From: Buxus sempervirens
Lineage: Eukaryota > Streptophyta > Magnoliopsida > Buxales > Buxaceae
Direction of reading: 5' to 3'
Assembly (NCBI GenBank): GCA_947561395.2
Contig: OX387184.1
Location: 40,414,766-40,478,765, forward strand
DNA length: 64,000 nucleotides
Shown in pieces: positions 1-10,926 of the stretch (position 1 is the first letter of the stretch; every line of letters begins with the position of its first letter). The notes under the pieces are model-generated. The model was not told where the DNA came from and did no database searches. It saw only the letters and a list, made by a program, of their open reading frames with translations. A program made the position numbers and the translations under genes.

Positions 1-237
1 TTGATGTGAAAAAACCATTTTCTGAAACCCCAGAAGCACCAGTACCATGGACAGCAGATCTTGGTGAGACTGTTACAATAATTGAATTAGATAAAATGAC
101 AGATTGTTTAGCAAAGCTACATCATCCCTGCGTGCTTGATTATGCATACCTAACATTGAAGGGGATACTTTGGAAGGCCTGCTGCCCATGTAAGCTTTTG
201 CAAGGTCTGCCGGTGAGGCAACATCATCTTCAAGAAC
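1..237 (-). CDS. NUP1: NUP1-like nucleoporin, exon 5 (partial, apparent frameshift)
   Basis: The exon starts at a TTCAG acceptor and encodes VLEDDVASPADLAKAYMGSR, then PSKVSPSML, the family's most recognisable block. It continues as GMHNQARRDDVALLNNLSF, which parallels LRSQALREDSALLKNIPF in Arabidopsis. After position ~97 the homology moves to another frame (VSPRSAVHGTGASGVSENGF), so there is an apparent one-base shift in the A4 run at 93-96. An alternative is an 80-nt intron at 70-149 with GT and AG ends in frame, but its sequence looks coding. The exon runs off the left edge, so the shift could be real damage, an assembly error or an alternative splice. Confidence 0.78.
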
Positions 238-379
238 CTGAACATATTATTCAACAAACATGAAAGTGGAGGCCCGATTAGTTATTAGGCAATTATTTTA
301 ATGAGAATATAATTATAAACCATCAAAATTATGTGCACATAACTAAATCAAAGCAGAAAGAGTTAGCTTGCTTTCATAC

Positions 380-584
380 ACTTGAACTGACACAAGGAGC
401 TGAAATGCCTCCAAGAAGTCTCCTGCTCTCATTTGCATGTTCTTGCATCGCAATATTTAGTTCCTTCTTAGCAGAAGCTGCTACAGGTTGTGAAGCACTT
501 GCTTCAATTCTTTTCGCCTCATCACCCGCAGGAACATCAACAGTTCTCGATTGCAATAGTTTTGTCAAGCGATCAATTTCAGCT
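380..584 (-). CDS. NUP1: NUP1-like nucleoporin, exon 4
   Basis: A 205-nt exon after an ACAG acceptor. It reads AEIDRLTKLLQSRTVDVP, then an Ala/Ser/Lys-rich linker, and ends ISAPCVSSS at an AGT/GTATGA donor in phase 0. EIDRLT-LL-SRTVD is diagnostic of NUP1. It joins exon 5 as CVSSS-VLEDDVASPADL, as in family members, where V-E--VASPAELAKAYMGSR follows. Confidence 0.85.
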
Positions 585-1883
585 CTGTGCAGCATTCAAG
601 TTCATTACACATTAGCATAACCACTCCCATAATACCTGGAACTACAATAGAATGCAAAAAAATATGATTATATAAAGTAGTCAGGTGGAAGATAATGCGT
701 GCGCGCCTTGATTTAGCCCCATAACAAACCCAACATAGAGAAGACAGGTCGAATCAGATTCACGGTGATCATATAAATTTATTGAGTCAAGAAGGATCTA
801 TCAACTTTTAACAGATTTATCTAGAAAACATACATTTTATGCAAATTATATATGCTTAACCTATGCTTGAACAAAAACATGGGGGATTAGGATCAGGGCT
901 GGTCAAACCATGCCCAGATTTTGTGACCACCATCTGCGAAAGAAATAGTAATAAGATTGGATGGTGACCACATCCCATGAAATGGGACATTCTGCCAAGT
1001 CATTAAGACGTCTCAAACAAGCAACAAGAGATCCAAGATCACCTGATGAGCTTGATTTTTTTCTTTTTATTAATTTATTGCAATGGGATAAGTGTGCAAA
1101 TATGATATGTTGGATGGTTAGGAGTCAGGGCAATACCATCAAGACATCTATTGGCCTAAAGGATTATCGAGAAACATTAAGTGATGGGTTCCGTTCCCAC
1201 TGCATGCATGAAACGTGTTAAGAAGGCCATGAACACTAGCTACCACACTGTCAGCATTGATCAGCAGAACATCACAATGTAGTGACATGCCTTCGTGTAC
1301 AAAATTTGGGATCATAACATCAAGACATGTAATGGCCTGAAGGGTTTGGGGTTGAATTTGGAACAGGGTAAGGGTCCAGTTAGGAAGGATTTTGGCGAAA
1401 CCTATGCCCAAACTTTAAAGGAATCAATCCTACCTTAAATGCCAGCAAACCCACAAGCTGTACCCTTTTAAAGTCTCAGAGTTGGGCAGGTAACCCGTTT
1501 AACCCATCCCATTAACATCCCTATAAAGATATATTATGAGTCAGCATGCATTAAACATTTAAGCACACGTAAGGATGACTTCTACATGTCCTGAAATCGA
1601 CATTCCACCAAAAAGGGTCTATTTCAAGTAGCAACAGATTCCTTATCGCAGAGTGTTTGGCTTCTGTGAAATCACAATGCTCTTAACTATTACGTTTTGA
1701 GCAAGTATGGAATATGTTCCTATTGGGAAACTGTGGCAGGTTGTTTAAGCGCCAATAGTTTTTTCTTCTTTTTCAGTGTGGATTTGAACTATTGAACTAT
1801 TAAAGACAACAGAATATAAACTTCTAATATCAAGATAAGTGAAAGAAACTAACAATACTTAAATTTAATTCTTAAACACTTGC
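585..1883 (-). other. GC-AG intron of the NUP1-like gene
   Basis: This 1.3 kb intron has the donor GCAAGT and the acceptor ACAG. I see no recognisable element inside it. Two loosely similar stretches (about 1135-1170 and 1316-1350, both with CATCAAGACAT) suggest a small old internal duplication. Confidence 0.7.
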
Positions 1884-1999
1884 CGGGTAAACGTCTTCTG
1901 CTTTAGAAGTTGTTCAAGTTCAGAAAATCCACTTTGATCAAAACTATTACCATGGTCGTCAATTTCATCATTGATTCTTTCTTGTGTTTCCAAATGGTT
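1884..1999 (-). CDS. NUP1: NUP1-like nucleoporin, exon 3
   Basis: A 116-nt exon starting at an ATGCAG acceptor in phase 0. It ends with GFSELEQLLKQKTFT plus the first two bases of an Arg codon. SELEQLLKQKTFTR is the most conserved core of NUP1 proteins. The donor is GCAAGT, not GT. Only this GC donor (intron from 1883 to 585) joins in frame to exon 4 to give the conserved TFTR-AEIDRLTKLL. The nearby GTGTTT donor, 4 nt downstream, would lead into a stop. An exon between exons 2 and 3 cannot be excluded in the 5.5 kb gap, but the join already matches the expected protein length. Confidence 0.82.
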
Positions 2000-3397
2000 C
2001 TGCATATTAAAAAGATGTCATGGAAAAAGAGGATCAGGTAGGGGGTTAAGCAAGAAATACAAATTTAGCAGACAATGCACGAAAAAAACAAATTGTGATG
2101 GTGCAGATAAAGGGGAAACACAATTCAGACTAGTGATCTAACAGGAATCCAGAAGCTACCCCCTTCAATTTCAAGGCCAGAAATATGCTAGGGAAGAACA
2201 TATTGACTATTGACTAATAAATGTAACTGATACCTACACACAATGGTTCAGAACTTTGTATCTTTATCTTTCAGTAATTTTCAGAGACAAATATTAAATG
2301 CTGCCAGATAAGATGATCACAGACATATAAACTACACAATTTCTTGGAACCAGTGTGACTGGAATTGCATACGCTTAAAGGTTTAAAATACCTGGATAAC
2401 AAACATCATAAGGATTTTACATTAATCCATAATCTAAAAACATATGCAGCACCACAAATTTGTTACTGCCAATTCTCTTGAAAATAAATCTAAATCACTC
2501 CACTTCTTAACCTTATTAGCCATCATCATCAGATTGTTAATTCTCTAATGGTTTCCCTCTATAAGTGCAGCTCTTACAGCAAACAAGAAAACTTCAATTG
2601 TTGCAATTTATTTCCACTGAAGGCTAGTGTAATGGTGTCATCACCATTCAATCACATATCCTATTTTTTTCCTTTTTCATTCTTTTCTTTTCTTTTCTTT
2701 TCTTTTTCTCTGTGTTTAGGGGAGCGGCAGCATAAATATTAAATTATAATAAGATGAAAGGCAATCTCCTTACACAAACAACATAAAAGTATGCTACTTT
2801 ATCGTTTTCTTTTTTTCCAACAAAAAGGCATACAGATAGGGCAACCAACAAAATCTAATAGCTGATACAATGCAAATCGCAGGTTATAAAAAAGACTCTT
2901 AAGACATAAATTACACAAAAGAGGACCGATGCTGCAGCAGTTCATAAAAAGGAACTCTAAAACTCCAGAGACAGCAACAATCAACAGAAGAAAAATTGAA
3001 AATCATGGTTCTGCATTTGCTCAAGATTTACTTTACCGCTATCAGAGATATGGATATTAATCTCTTTACAGACAGGCAACAAATAGCAAACAGGCTGGTT
3101 CTCCAGATCAAAGAATATTTCTTCCATCAATCATTTAAAGCACCAGCCTTATCCTCTCAAGCAAACCCCAAACACAACAGAGATAGGCACTACACAATTG
3201 AACCGACTATGAAACAGAAAATAGTCAACTGACTCCTTATGTAGAGTGATGTGTTTTTACTACGATCGGGAATTGTCCACATCCAACAGGCGATAAATGC
3301 CCAAAATATTTTCCAGGAACACTGTCCATGTCAAGAAATAAACCTTGGAAGCCTGAGCCATGGTTCGGAATCTAGGTACTAATACTAGTACTAATCC
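2000..3397. other. NUP1 intron 2, element-poor part
   Basis: AT-rich intron sequence with no gene seen on either strand. It contains a short TTTTC microsatellite near 2678-2708. The open frames here are short and match nothing I know. Confidence 0.5.
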
Positions 3398-3633
3398 TGT
3401 CAGCACCCTAATTTTGCGCCCCTGAAAGTGCCAAGAACCTGCAAATCCCAAACCCTAAGCCTGAGCCAAAGAGCCCCAAAAGAGCAAGGCATTTTCAGAA
3501 GTCTCATTTCACGTAAATTTTCAGTCTAAAAGGTAGAGCTCGAAAAATGCAAGCTGATGATATAAAATTCGTCAAAATTGGACTTAAAATGAGAAAGTTA
3601 TGGGCTTTTAAAGATGGGCCAATCAGAGAGTGA

Positions 3634-3990
3634 CACGTGGCACAATCATGGCAAGAGAGAGTAAGATCATGGCTTCACACATGGCAGAATCTTATGGCAA
3701 CACATGGCAGCTTATGAGTGTGCCACGTGGAGTGCCATATGTCATGCCACGTGACAGTCAAGGTGGTCCCAACCAATCAGGTGTTGACACGTGGCACATA
3801 ATGGCAGATAGGTGGCATGCCACATTGAAACCACATGGCACCAAGATGCAACATGTCACACAAGCATTGATCCACATCATCCACCGCGCTCCAAGCACAT
3901 GCCATGCCATGTGTCATCATATAATTTAAGATCGACATGTGCCTGGCATACGCCCGCCATGTGTCATCATCACAGACTGCCACATGGCAC
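3634..3990. repeat. G-box / CATGGCA-rich palindromic stretch in element A0
   Basis: Four exact CACGTG palindromes (3634-3639, 3724-3729, 3748-3753, 3788-3793) lie among many near-copies reading CATGGCA, GCCACGTGG, GCCATGTG and CCACATGG. Together they form an irregular array of about 350 bp upstream of the TATA box. CACGTG is the plant G-box bound by bZIP and bHLH factors. Regulatory activity is inferred. Confidence 0.6.
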
Positions 3991-4097
3991 TAACTCACAT
4001 TCTCTAACAAAATGGCTACATGGCATTTCCCGATTAGCTTCGTACCCTGTAAGCTGTTAGAGTGCAAAACGACCGATCGTGCACGAAAAAGCAATCC

Positions 4098-4217
4098 AAA
4101 CCGCTCAGGCACAGTGGTTAGTGTGAATTTAACTCAAACCACTCAACCGCAGTGGTTGGAACAAAATTTACTTAAATTGCTCAGGCATAACGGTTTTGGA
4201 ATAAAAGCCTATAAAAA
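4098..4217 (+). promoter_or_regulatory. Element A0 palindrome cluster 1 and TATA box
   Basis: AACCACT-7 nt-AGTGGTT at 4137-4157 is a perfect 7-bp stem, and a weaker copy lies at 4098-4119. TATAAAAA follows at 4210-4217. This looks like the LTR's U3 promoter. The stem family (AACCRCT) recurs in cluster 2 of the same element. Confidence 0.55.
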
Positions 4218-4870
4218 CCAACTTTCTGGTCTCTGTTAGGGACTTTTTGCCATTGAAAACGAACTTAAACCCTAGGACCCCCCTTCTCCCATCCGAAAAC
4301 CCTCAAAAACCTTTAAAAAACCTTGCTAAAACCACTCTTTAACGCTCTTTCTTCCTCCCCTTCTCTTGACCACCTGTCATACTTGAAGAAGGGAGGGAGT
4401 CAAGCACTTTGGGAGCTCCATCATCAAGCCAAAGCCTTACTTCTCTTATCTCCTAAAGGTATGTAGCTTCCTTTGATTCATTTCAATACATATCAATGTT
4501 GTAGATTCATTTCCTATACTCTTTGTTGCTACTCTCTCCCTTTTTCTCTTGCTTTGAGTTTATGACAACCATAAAACTAAATGTGGATGTAATACGGTGA
4601 GCAAAAAGGAGATGGAGGGTCCATGAGGAGGCTAGCTTGATAGTCTTCTTTTACTTGTGTTTCCATATGCTTGATCCCCTCACCCCCTTTAGTCCATTGT
4701 AAATAATTGGAATAAGAATCTACATTGCTTGCCTATTGATTTTCGAACACATTGGAGAAGGAGAAGACTGTTGGTTCATATGCACGAATAGAGGGGTACC
4801 AACCTCCTTCTCCATCATTTGAAAGACCCCCCAAGTAGCTTGAAAGTTGTTGTTGCAAGCATACTGTGCG

Positions 4871-4977
4871 AAACTGCTGAGCTGCAGCGGTTTGGAAAAA
4901 CCGGCCGCAAAGGGTATAAAAGCAATTAATAAACTAAATAAAATTGGAAAACCTGTAGCCGCGACACCTTAGCGGCT
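4871..4977. repeat. Element A0 palindrome cluster 2
   Basis: AAACTGCT-7 nt-AGCGGTTT (4871-4893, one wobble) and AGCCGC-9 nt-GCGGCT (4957-4977). The stem type is like that of cluster 1, 0.7 kb upstream in the same element. Confidence 0.5.
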
Positions 4978-6336
4978 GGAGCAAAATAATAACCAACCGC
5001 GCCATCCCAGCAATTGGACCTAATAAAATCAATAAACAGGACCCAAAGGCCCATTCCCTTTTGACCCACTTTGAATGCCCAAACTACAGGCCCACGGCAA
5101 TGACCTAGGCCCATTTGGATCTAGAAATGAACTTGGGGCCCAAAACTACTTTTGTGGGTCCCACCATAGATTAAGCCCATAAGCACTTCACAAATGCCTA
5201 ACCATGGTCCAAATAATCAAAGGGAACCCACATTTGGTAGGGTATTTTAGAGTGTTTACAGACTTCCCTAGACTATAATCGAGTTACTTAACGAGACTTT
5301 GTGCAGACCATTCTTCTTGGGTGACTACCTATACCCCATAAACTCAATAGGCAGTGGCGGTTCCATCACAAAAACGTCGCTACAGATCCATAACAGATAA
5401 CGCTGGAACCAGCATGAGCCAAACCTCCACAATACTCGTACACAATGAGCCCCTTAGTACCACAATTTGCAAGTCCAAAATATTCCTGTTTACTCAGCTC
5501 TGCAGTATTTGGGGCTCAAGACTCAAGGAAAATTGCAAAATGGTCTAAATTGCTGCAACTGTGCAAAATTAAACCCAAACATGACCCAGATGTGTATGCT
5601 TTCCATGTCAACTGCACAGTGCTTGAGAGTATGATGCATGGTGAAATTTTTATCATGCTTTAAATATTGATCACGCAGGGGTTTACTCCAAATCTACACA
5701 TTTATACATAATCCAAAATCTGGACCAACTTTCAACATTTAAAAACCACTAGTAATACTACATACGTACTATATTCATTTTCTAAATTAAAATACAAAAA
5801 TGCTAAAGAAAAATAAAACACTAAAGAAACAAATAAAGAATTAAAAAAAATGGAGTCACAATTCAGAATTGTTTTTTGCAATAGATATAACTTGTATATG
5901 GTACAAAGAAATAATAGCAATTTACCTTTTGCAAACACTAAAGAACAAACAGACCTAGTTGATCACTGAGTCACAACAGAGTTAAAACCACAATGTGACA
6001 CTGATTTGACAAGTGACATGATTTTCGGAACCTTACCTGTCTACATATTATTTCTCATGCACCAATTCACATCTGAAGTTTAACCCCCCAAAAACCAACA
6101 TATGGTGAAAATTAGTCACCAGAATCTAACACCTTTCTAGTCAAGAACTCAAAGTTAAAAGAAAAGGACAAAATTAAACCAAAAAAGAAAAAATTATTTC
6201 TACTAACCTAAATAAACAAATTAATGAGGATTATGTGGAATGATTATTTCTGATCATTGAGAGAGCCCCTGTCTGGGACTGTTTGGATTAGTATGACATT
6301 ATTCTGCATGCAAATAAAAACCCACTTGCTGAAAGA

Positions 6337-6352
6337 GGGGGGGGGGGGGGGG
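6337..6352. repeat. Poly-G run (16 G)
   Basis: A run of 16 consecutive G in the NUP1 intron. Poly-C on the transcribed strand of this minus gene. Confidence 0.9.
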
Positions 6353-6651
6353 AAGGTTTGGCAACAACATACTACGGTAGTACTTAATAAAACAAAATAG
6401 GAGGACTAAATAATCTAAATTTAAAACTTGATTTAGGAGGAAAATTTGTTACTTGCATTAAAGATCAGTAAAACAGGCTGCAAAATCTAGAAGGAAGGTG
6501 GCCACAGCAACTTAGGGCAGCATTTTATAGGCACTGGAGACTTCCATATGAAGGAGAATGGGGACCTCTACTCAATGCACCAAAGATAACATTAGGAAGG
6601 GCATAACCGGCATCACTCCTCTGGATCCCCATAAACATTCTCTCTTGCCAT

Positions 6652-6912
6652 TAGAATAATGATTAAGAGTGGTAAAAATAGGGAATGCTAATACATTTTG
6701 TTATGAATAAAGAAAGTTTTTATGTGAGTGTTATTTTTTAAAAGTAATATACCATCTATGATATTAGAATAATGACTAAGAGTGGTAAAAATAGGGAATG
6801 CTAACACATTTTGTTATGAATAAAGAATGTTTGTATGTGTGTGTTTGTAGAGAGTCAAAAAGGATATTAATACCAAAACCATTTTAAAGGCAATACACCA
6901 TCTATGATATTA
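6652..6912. repeat. Tandem duplication, period about 113 bp
   Basis: TAGAATAATGAYTAAGAGTG and the following sequence occur at 6652 and again at 6765. The second copy is longer because of extra sequence before the shared end (CCATCTATGATATTAGAA). The copies are near-identical, so the duplication is fairly recent. Confidence 0.7.
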
Positions 6913-6947
6913 GAAACATGCTCCAACATTCAGAGAAAAAGAATTTA

Positions 6948-7398
6948 GGTCTCATTTCGCATTCATTTCGGGAACTCATTCCACAACTTGGAATGAGTTC
7001 CAGGGATTAGAATGAGTTCCAGTAACAAACTGATAGTTTGGTTGCAACTTGGTAAGGAGTTTTCAGAAATGAACTGAAAAGAGCAATCACCCCTAGACCC
7101 ATTTTTATATTTTGAAAAGTCGTTTTGCAAAAAAGTAGTGGCAAACTTATAATATTTTAAAAACTCTATATATTCTCAAAACTTGTTAGAACGACTTCTT
7201 TATATGAAAAGGATAACCTTGACATCAATTAAAAGTTATTTTAAGTTATAAGTTACAACAGGGGCAAACTTGTAATATTTATAACCTCTACAAGAATTAA
7301 ATTGGGTTACCAAACATTCAAACCTAGCTTCTCTTATTCTAACAATGAGTTCATGGAACTCAGTCCCTAGAAGAAGATAATGAATGCCAAACAAATCC
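6948..7398. mobile_element. Tourist-like (PIF/Harbinger) MITE
   Basis: A 451-bp non-coding element with inverted ends (GGTCTCATTTCGCATTCA at the left; TGAATGCCAAACAAATCC at the right) and a TTA duplication on both sides (6945-6947, 7399-7401). The 3-bp TTA duplication is typical of PIF/Harbinger. Repeated internal motifs (GGAACTCA and GAATGAGTTCC) are typical of such MITEs. It lies in NUP1 intron 2, just left of exon 2. Confidence 0.65.
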
Positions 7399-7482
7399 TT
7401 AGGAACAAAACAAGCATGATTAGTAACTAACACTTTTAAGATTACTTAAAACAACAGAATTGGAAGAAAAGTTTTAACTTAC

Positions 7483-7529
7483 AATGGGAAGTGATTCTCG
7501 AAACTCATCCCTTGATTCCTCATTTGTCT
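7483..7529 (-). CDS. NUP1: NUP1-like nucleoporin, exon 2
   Basis: A 47-nt exon bounded by an AG acceptor and a strong GTAAGT donor. It completes a Glu codon split with exon 1 and encodes TNEESRDEFRESLPI, ending in phase 0. It is too short to show as an independent open frame. It is supported by matching phases on both sides and by the acidic character of this stretch in the family. Confidence 0.75.
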
Positions 7530-8950
7530 CTGCTCACATGATAAACTTTTGTTAATTATGATTACATCATGCATATCCACACACTAAATTTAAAGCATAA
7601 AATAAGTATGGTGGTTAAAAGAACCAACGCTGCATATTAACAAAGGGAGGGATAGAAAATAGAAATATTACATAACACCTCATAAGAAGTAACTGATGGC
7701 AGTAATGGAAAATGCAATTTATTAAAGGAAATTTCAATAAATACCTTAAATTTTATTATAACTATACCAGATTAATCGAAGAATAGGGCAAGATGAAAGC
7801 ATGAAGGCCCCACAATTAACCAATGTAAAACAAACAAGATACTGTACCATTCATGAGAAACATTGACTGTGAAACTTAACAACAAATAGTGAACAGCTAA
7901 AACTAGCATATTTATTTCTCTACTCAAAATCAGCCATTTTATAGACTTGTATGCATGTATGAGTAACAGAAAAGCTGAGATCAATAGGAAGTGCTAAGTT
8001 AGAAAAGTATGTCCTTAAAGCAAGATAATTATATTGAGGAATATATAACTGCAACAAAGGCATTGCTAATTTATGAATTCCATGATCAATTTACGGAACT
8101 GAGTTCATTATTTACAGGAAGCTCCACAAATTCAATTCACTATTTATTATTCAATGACATTCCTTCTTATAATTGTTAGAAATTAAAGAAGTCACCGTAA
8201 TCATACTCACAAGAGAAGCAGAGCAAAGAAAGAGAAAGTTATTGAAATTTTTTATTAAAAAAGAAAAAAGAAAAATACGTAAGGGGCAAAAAACGAAGTA
8301 GAAGACAGGATTTTATTTGAATTAGCACCAAAAAGAGGAGTGAATGGAGCCATCATATCATAAACACTAGTATCATAGGAAAGCTCAAAGTAATTTCTGA
8401 AACCTACCATAGGACGCAAAGGCATATATTAAGAAATTCCCTCCCAGAGAGAGGAAAAAGGGTAACACAAACATAACACACGTAATAACCAGCAAAAAGC
8501 AAGGCAAACGATACCTTTCGAAACCTAAAACCCTATCCCCAACGTAAAGTAATGATATTGAGAAAATAATAATTGGTAAGGGAAATCAAATACAGTTGAT
8601 AAAAAACCTTTTACTCCAGTGAAAAAGCTAGAAATTTATTTTTCTCCCAAAATGATTCAACTTTTCGTTTGTTCTCATGAGCGGCATTCAAAAAATCAAG
8701 TCATCAGAGTCTGCAAAGGGTGGCGAAAAAAATACATCTTTCCGACCTTCAGCAAGTATAAATCCAACGAATTAACGAAAAATAACAAACCGCAAGAATT
8801 TCTTCAACGAATTTCCATACGTGATCCCCCCAACCACCGAAACCCTAGAATAAGATGCCAAAAAACCCTAGAAATTCGAAAGTCCCTAAATAACTTTAAA
8901 CTATAACCACATCATCAGCAAAGGAAAACATAACACAAACAAAGATCAAC

Positions 8951-9230
8951 CAACAGATTCCACAAATGCGGAGCCAATCGAACCTGGGACAGTTTGTGGT
9001 GCAGGAAGGCTCTTCCGAAACACAGAAGAGAAGAATCTCTGAGCACTTCTGGTAATGATTTTCGAAGCTGGATCAACAAGCTTGGAAAGCCACCCGTTTT
9101 TCCCTCCTTCAGTAGGATTCCGGAGAATGCTCGGTGGTCGGTCATATGGCGTCGTCGACCCTCTCCGAAAAGGCCTCCTTCGAACCGGTCCACCTGCTCC
9201 CGCTTCATAAGACCCGCCCGCCGTCGCCAT
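8951..9230 (-). CDS. NUP1: NUP1/NUP136-like nucleoporin, exon 1 (N-terminus)
   Basis: This is the first coding exon of a plant nuclear-pore basket protein of the NUP1/NUP136 family, which works at the inner face of the nuclear envelope in mRNA export and nuclear shape. It encodes 93 residues plus one base. Visible family hallmarks are an Arg-rich N-terminus, TTPYDRPP at residues 26-33, WLSKLVDP at 47-54, and the amphipathic stretch SAQRFFSSVFRK at 62-73. These match my memory of the Arabidopsis protein. The ATG is the first in frame, with a short upstream region before it. I placed the donor at GGT (exon ends 8951, phase 1) because that joins in frame to exon 2 as VESVE-TNEES. The reading frame otherwise stops two codons later. 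Exons 2-5 follow to the left, and the C-terminal FG-rich half lies outside the window. Confidence 0.88.
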
Positions 9231-9804
9231 GAAAGCTGAAATTCAAAGCTCGAACAAAGAAACGATACAGCGTCTATTATAGGGTTTTTATTAGACTCAA
9301 ACGGAGCGGAAGAAAACAAAAAGCAACAAGAAGGAAAAAAAAATACGAGAGAGAAAGAACCGTAGCTCCCGTAGCCGTACGTGTACTCCGTATTTAATTT
9401 GTATAATAAAAATGAAAATTTTTAAAAGATTTCTGCCCGATCCGGTTCGTGCCTGGTCTTCTTACGGTTCATAACCTGTTTTCACCGGTTCATTAGGTTT
9501 GTTCCAGTTCATCCCAATATTATAATCAAATTGAGCAAAGGTTTAAAATGGTTCGACCGAATTGTCCGACCGATTTTATAAAGCACTGGTCCCGGACCTT
9601 TGGGCACTTGCACACGTGCTATAATAAGGAGACCAGTTGTTTATCAGTGCTAGAATGTAGTGACATAGAGATTTTACACGTGGCAAATAATTAATAAACA
9701 TTTATTTTGTAGGTATACTTCCACTTCAGCACCTGCGAGTGGCACTTCCAATATGAAATGACAAAATAGAAATGCTTAATTGATGGCGACATAAAACTCT
9801 TTAA
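9231..9804. promoter_or_regulatory. NUP1-like 5' flank
   Basis: The region upstream of the NUP1-like ATG. It includes a probable 5'UTR and repeats of CGGTTC and related motifs (9430-9610) that look like old element debris. I see no convincing TATA box. Confidence 0.35.
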
Positions 9805-9989
9805 GGCTCCATTTGGATAGCCAGAAAACGAATGAAATTGAAAGAAAATCAGCTTTTCTCGCATCACGATGGTGTTTGGATGACCGAGAAACTGTAGGAC
9901 CCACCGTTTCACGGGAGAAAAAAAGATGAAAACGGCCACATTTTATTTCCTGCAGTAAGTGGTTGGATTCTACGTCGTGAGAAACTCAA

Positions 9990-10685
9990 CATGTACACCA
10001 TACCAACGATACCCTTCCTCTGTGTCTAGCTTTACCAATAAACCTCTTTACGAATGCCTTCTAGTCCAGGCCTTCATAAGGCCAACCAGCGATCTCTTTT
10101 CCGTTCCTTTGGCGACAGACGGCAGGGAGATGGAGCTCTCCAACGACATAATTGACTACGCATCTTTGATTGCAACTTGCTCTGGCTACCACGTCATCTT
10201 CCAAGCTGCAACCTTGGTTCAGCCATGGCTTCTAGATCCATCCAAGTTCTTCTCTGTCGACGTCGGAGGCCTAAAAAACGTATTGCAAGCATTTAGAAAG
10301 ACAAATACGGTAGAGAAGATTGTATACACTTCGTCCTTCTTTGCTCTCGACTCCATCGGATTCGTTGCCAACGAGACTCATATTCATAGCAAGAAGTTCT
10401 TTTGTACTCAATATGAGAAATCGAATGCCATTGCCGATAAGATCGCTCTGCAAGCTGCGTCCAAGGGCTGCCCACCGTTGCTTTGGATTCTGGCGTTATT
10501 TACGGTGCCGGCAAAGTCACAGCCAGAAACATCTTATTAGTCACCAATTGCACATCCTCAGACATTAGTGGGGTTATTTATGCGAAAAGGTTAAAGCGGA
10601 GCTGGGTTAAAATCCTAGAGGATTGAAGGAAGGTCTAGGGGAGTTGCTTCCATGGTTGAAGAGGTTGGGCTTGATTAAGTACTGA
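9990..10685 (+). pseudogene. Farnesol dehydrogenase-like (NAD-dependent epimerase family) fragment
   Basis: A broken copy of an extended short-chain reductase like Arabidopsis FLDH (At4g33360). The best stretch reads RPTSDL, then YHVIFQAATLVQPW, DPSKFFSVDVGGLKNVLQA and EKIVYTSSFFALDS. YEKSNAIADKIALQAASKG follows and carries the YxxxK-like catalytic region. The N-terminal nucleotide-binding glycine motif is not recognisable. Homology stops near 10540 after PAKSQPETS (shifted from PGKVT). It resumes at 10584-10685 with KVKAELG, a stop, then NPRGLKEGLGELLPWLKRLG, which is the family C-terminus. About 100 middle residues are therefore missing. No introns are seen in a region where I would expect some in the parent gene. 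It lies inside the TIR element at 9805-11876. Confidence 0.75.
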
Positions 10686-10791
10686 CAGAAGCAATGCCAA
10701 CTATATTTCCATGTACATCGGAAAAAAGGAGCTAACTTAATTAATTTGGGTATTGAAGCTCCATACGGTTGATTAAAATGGCATTGACTAT

Positions 10792-10926
10792 TGGGACTCC
10801 ATTAAACTAGACCATCTGGTGACTTTCTGACCATGGAACTAGAGCTCAAGAAGGCAATGATAGACGATCTTGAGCAGTTGGTTAAGAGAAAGAAGTTCTA
10901 CAGACGAGTAGGGAGGGCTTGGATGA
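10792..10926 (+). pseudogene. BCS1/HSR4-like AAA ATPase fragment
   Basis: A fragment reading WDSIKLDHLVTF, a stop, then ELKKAMIDDLEQLVKRKKFYRRVGRAW. Plant mitochondrial-type BCS1-like AAA ATPases have, from memory, W-SI-L-HPSTF followed by DP-LKK-I--DL--FV-RK-FY--VGKAWKRGYLLYGPPGTGK. The Walker A motif that should follow is absent; the reading changes to MTLFLFFL. It is a short captured piece, about 45 codons, 100 bp downstream of the reductase fragment and inside the same TIR element. Confidence 0.65.

Larger units (their letters stand above)
3398..5384 (+). mobile_element. LTR-type element A0 in NUP1 intron 2
   Basis: The element begins TGTCAGCACCC and ends GCTACA. It is flanked by AATCC (3393-3397) and GATCC (5385-5389), a 5-bp target duplication with one difference. 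It is about 2.0 kb and has no coding region, so it looks like a solo LTR or a non-autonomous relative of the Tat/Ogre kind of long-LTR Gypsy element. It lies antisense to the host gene. It carries a G-box-rich stretch, two palindrome clusters and a TATA box (see separate entries). The termini resemble those of the other elements at 18586, 47277, 51124, 53633, 57632 and 61199. Confidence 0.72.

Noticed and set aside
8915-9319. 134-aa minus-strand open frame overlapping NUP1-like exon 1
   Set aside because: It is another frame over the same exon. The 8951-9230 frame has the NUP1 motifs and correct splice phases.
9959-10540. 193-aa open frame as a working reductase gene
   Set aside because: It lacks the nucleotide-binding motif, the middle and a proper C-terminus, and it lies inside a TIR element. 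Called a pseudogene.
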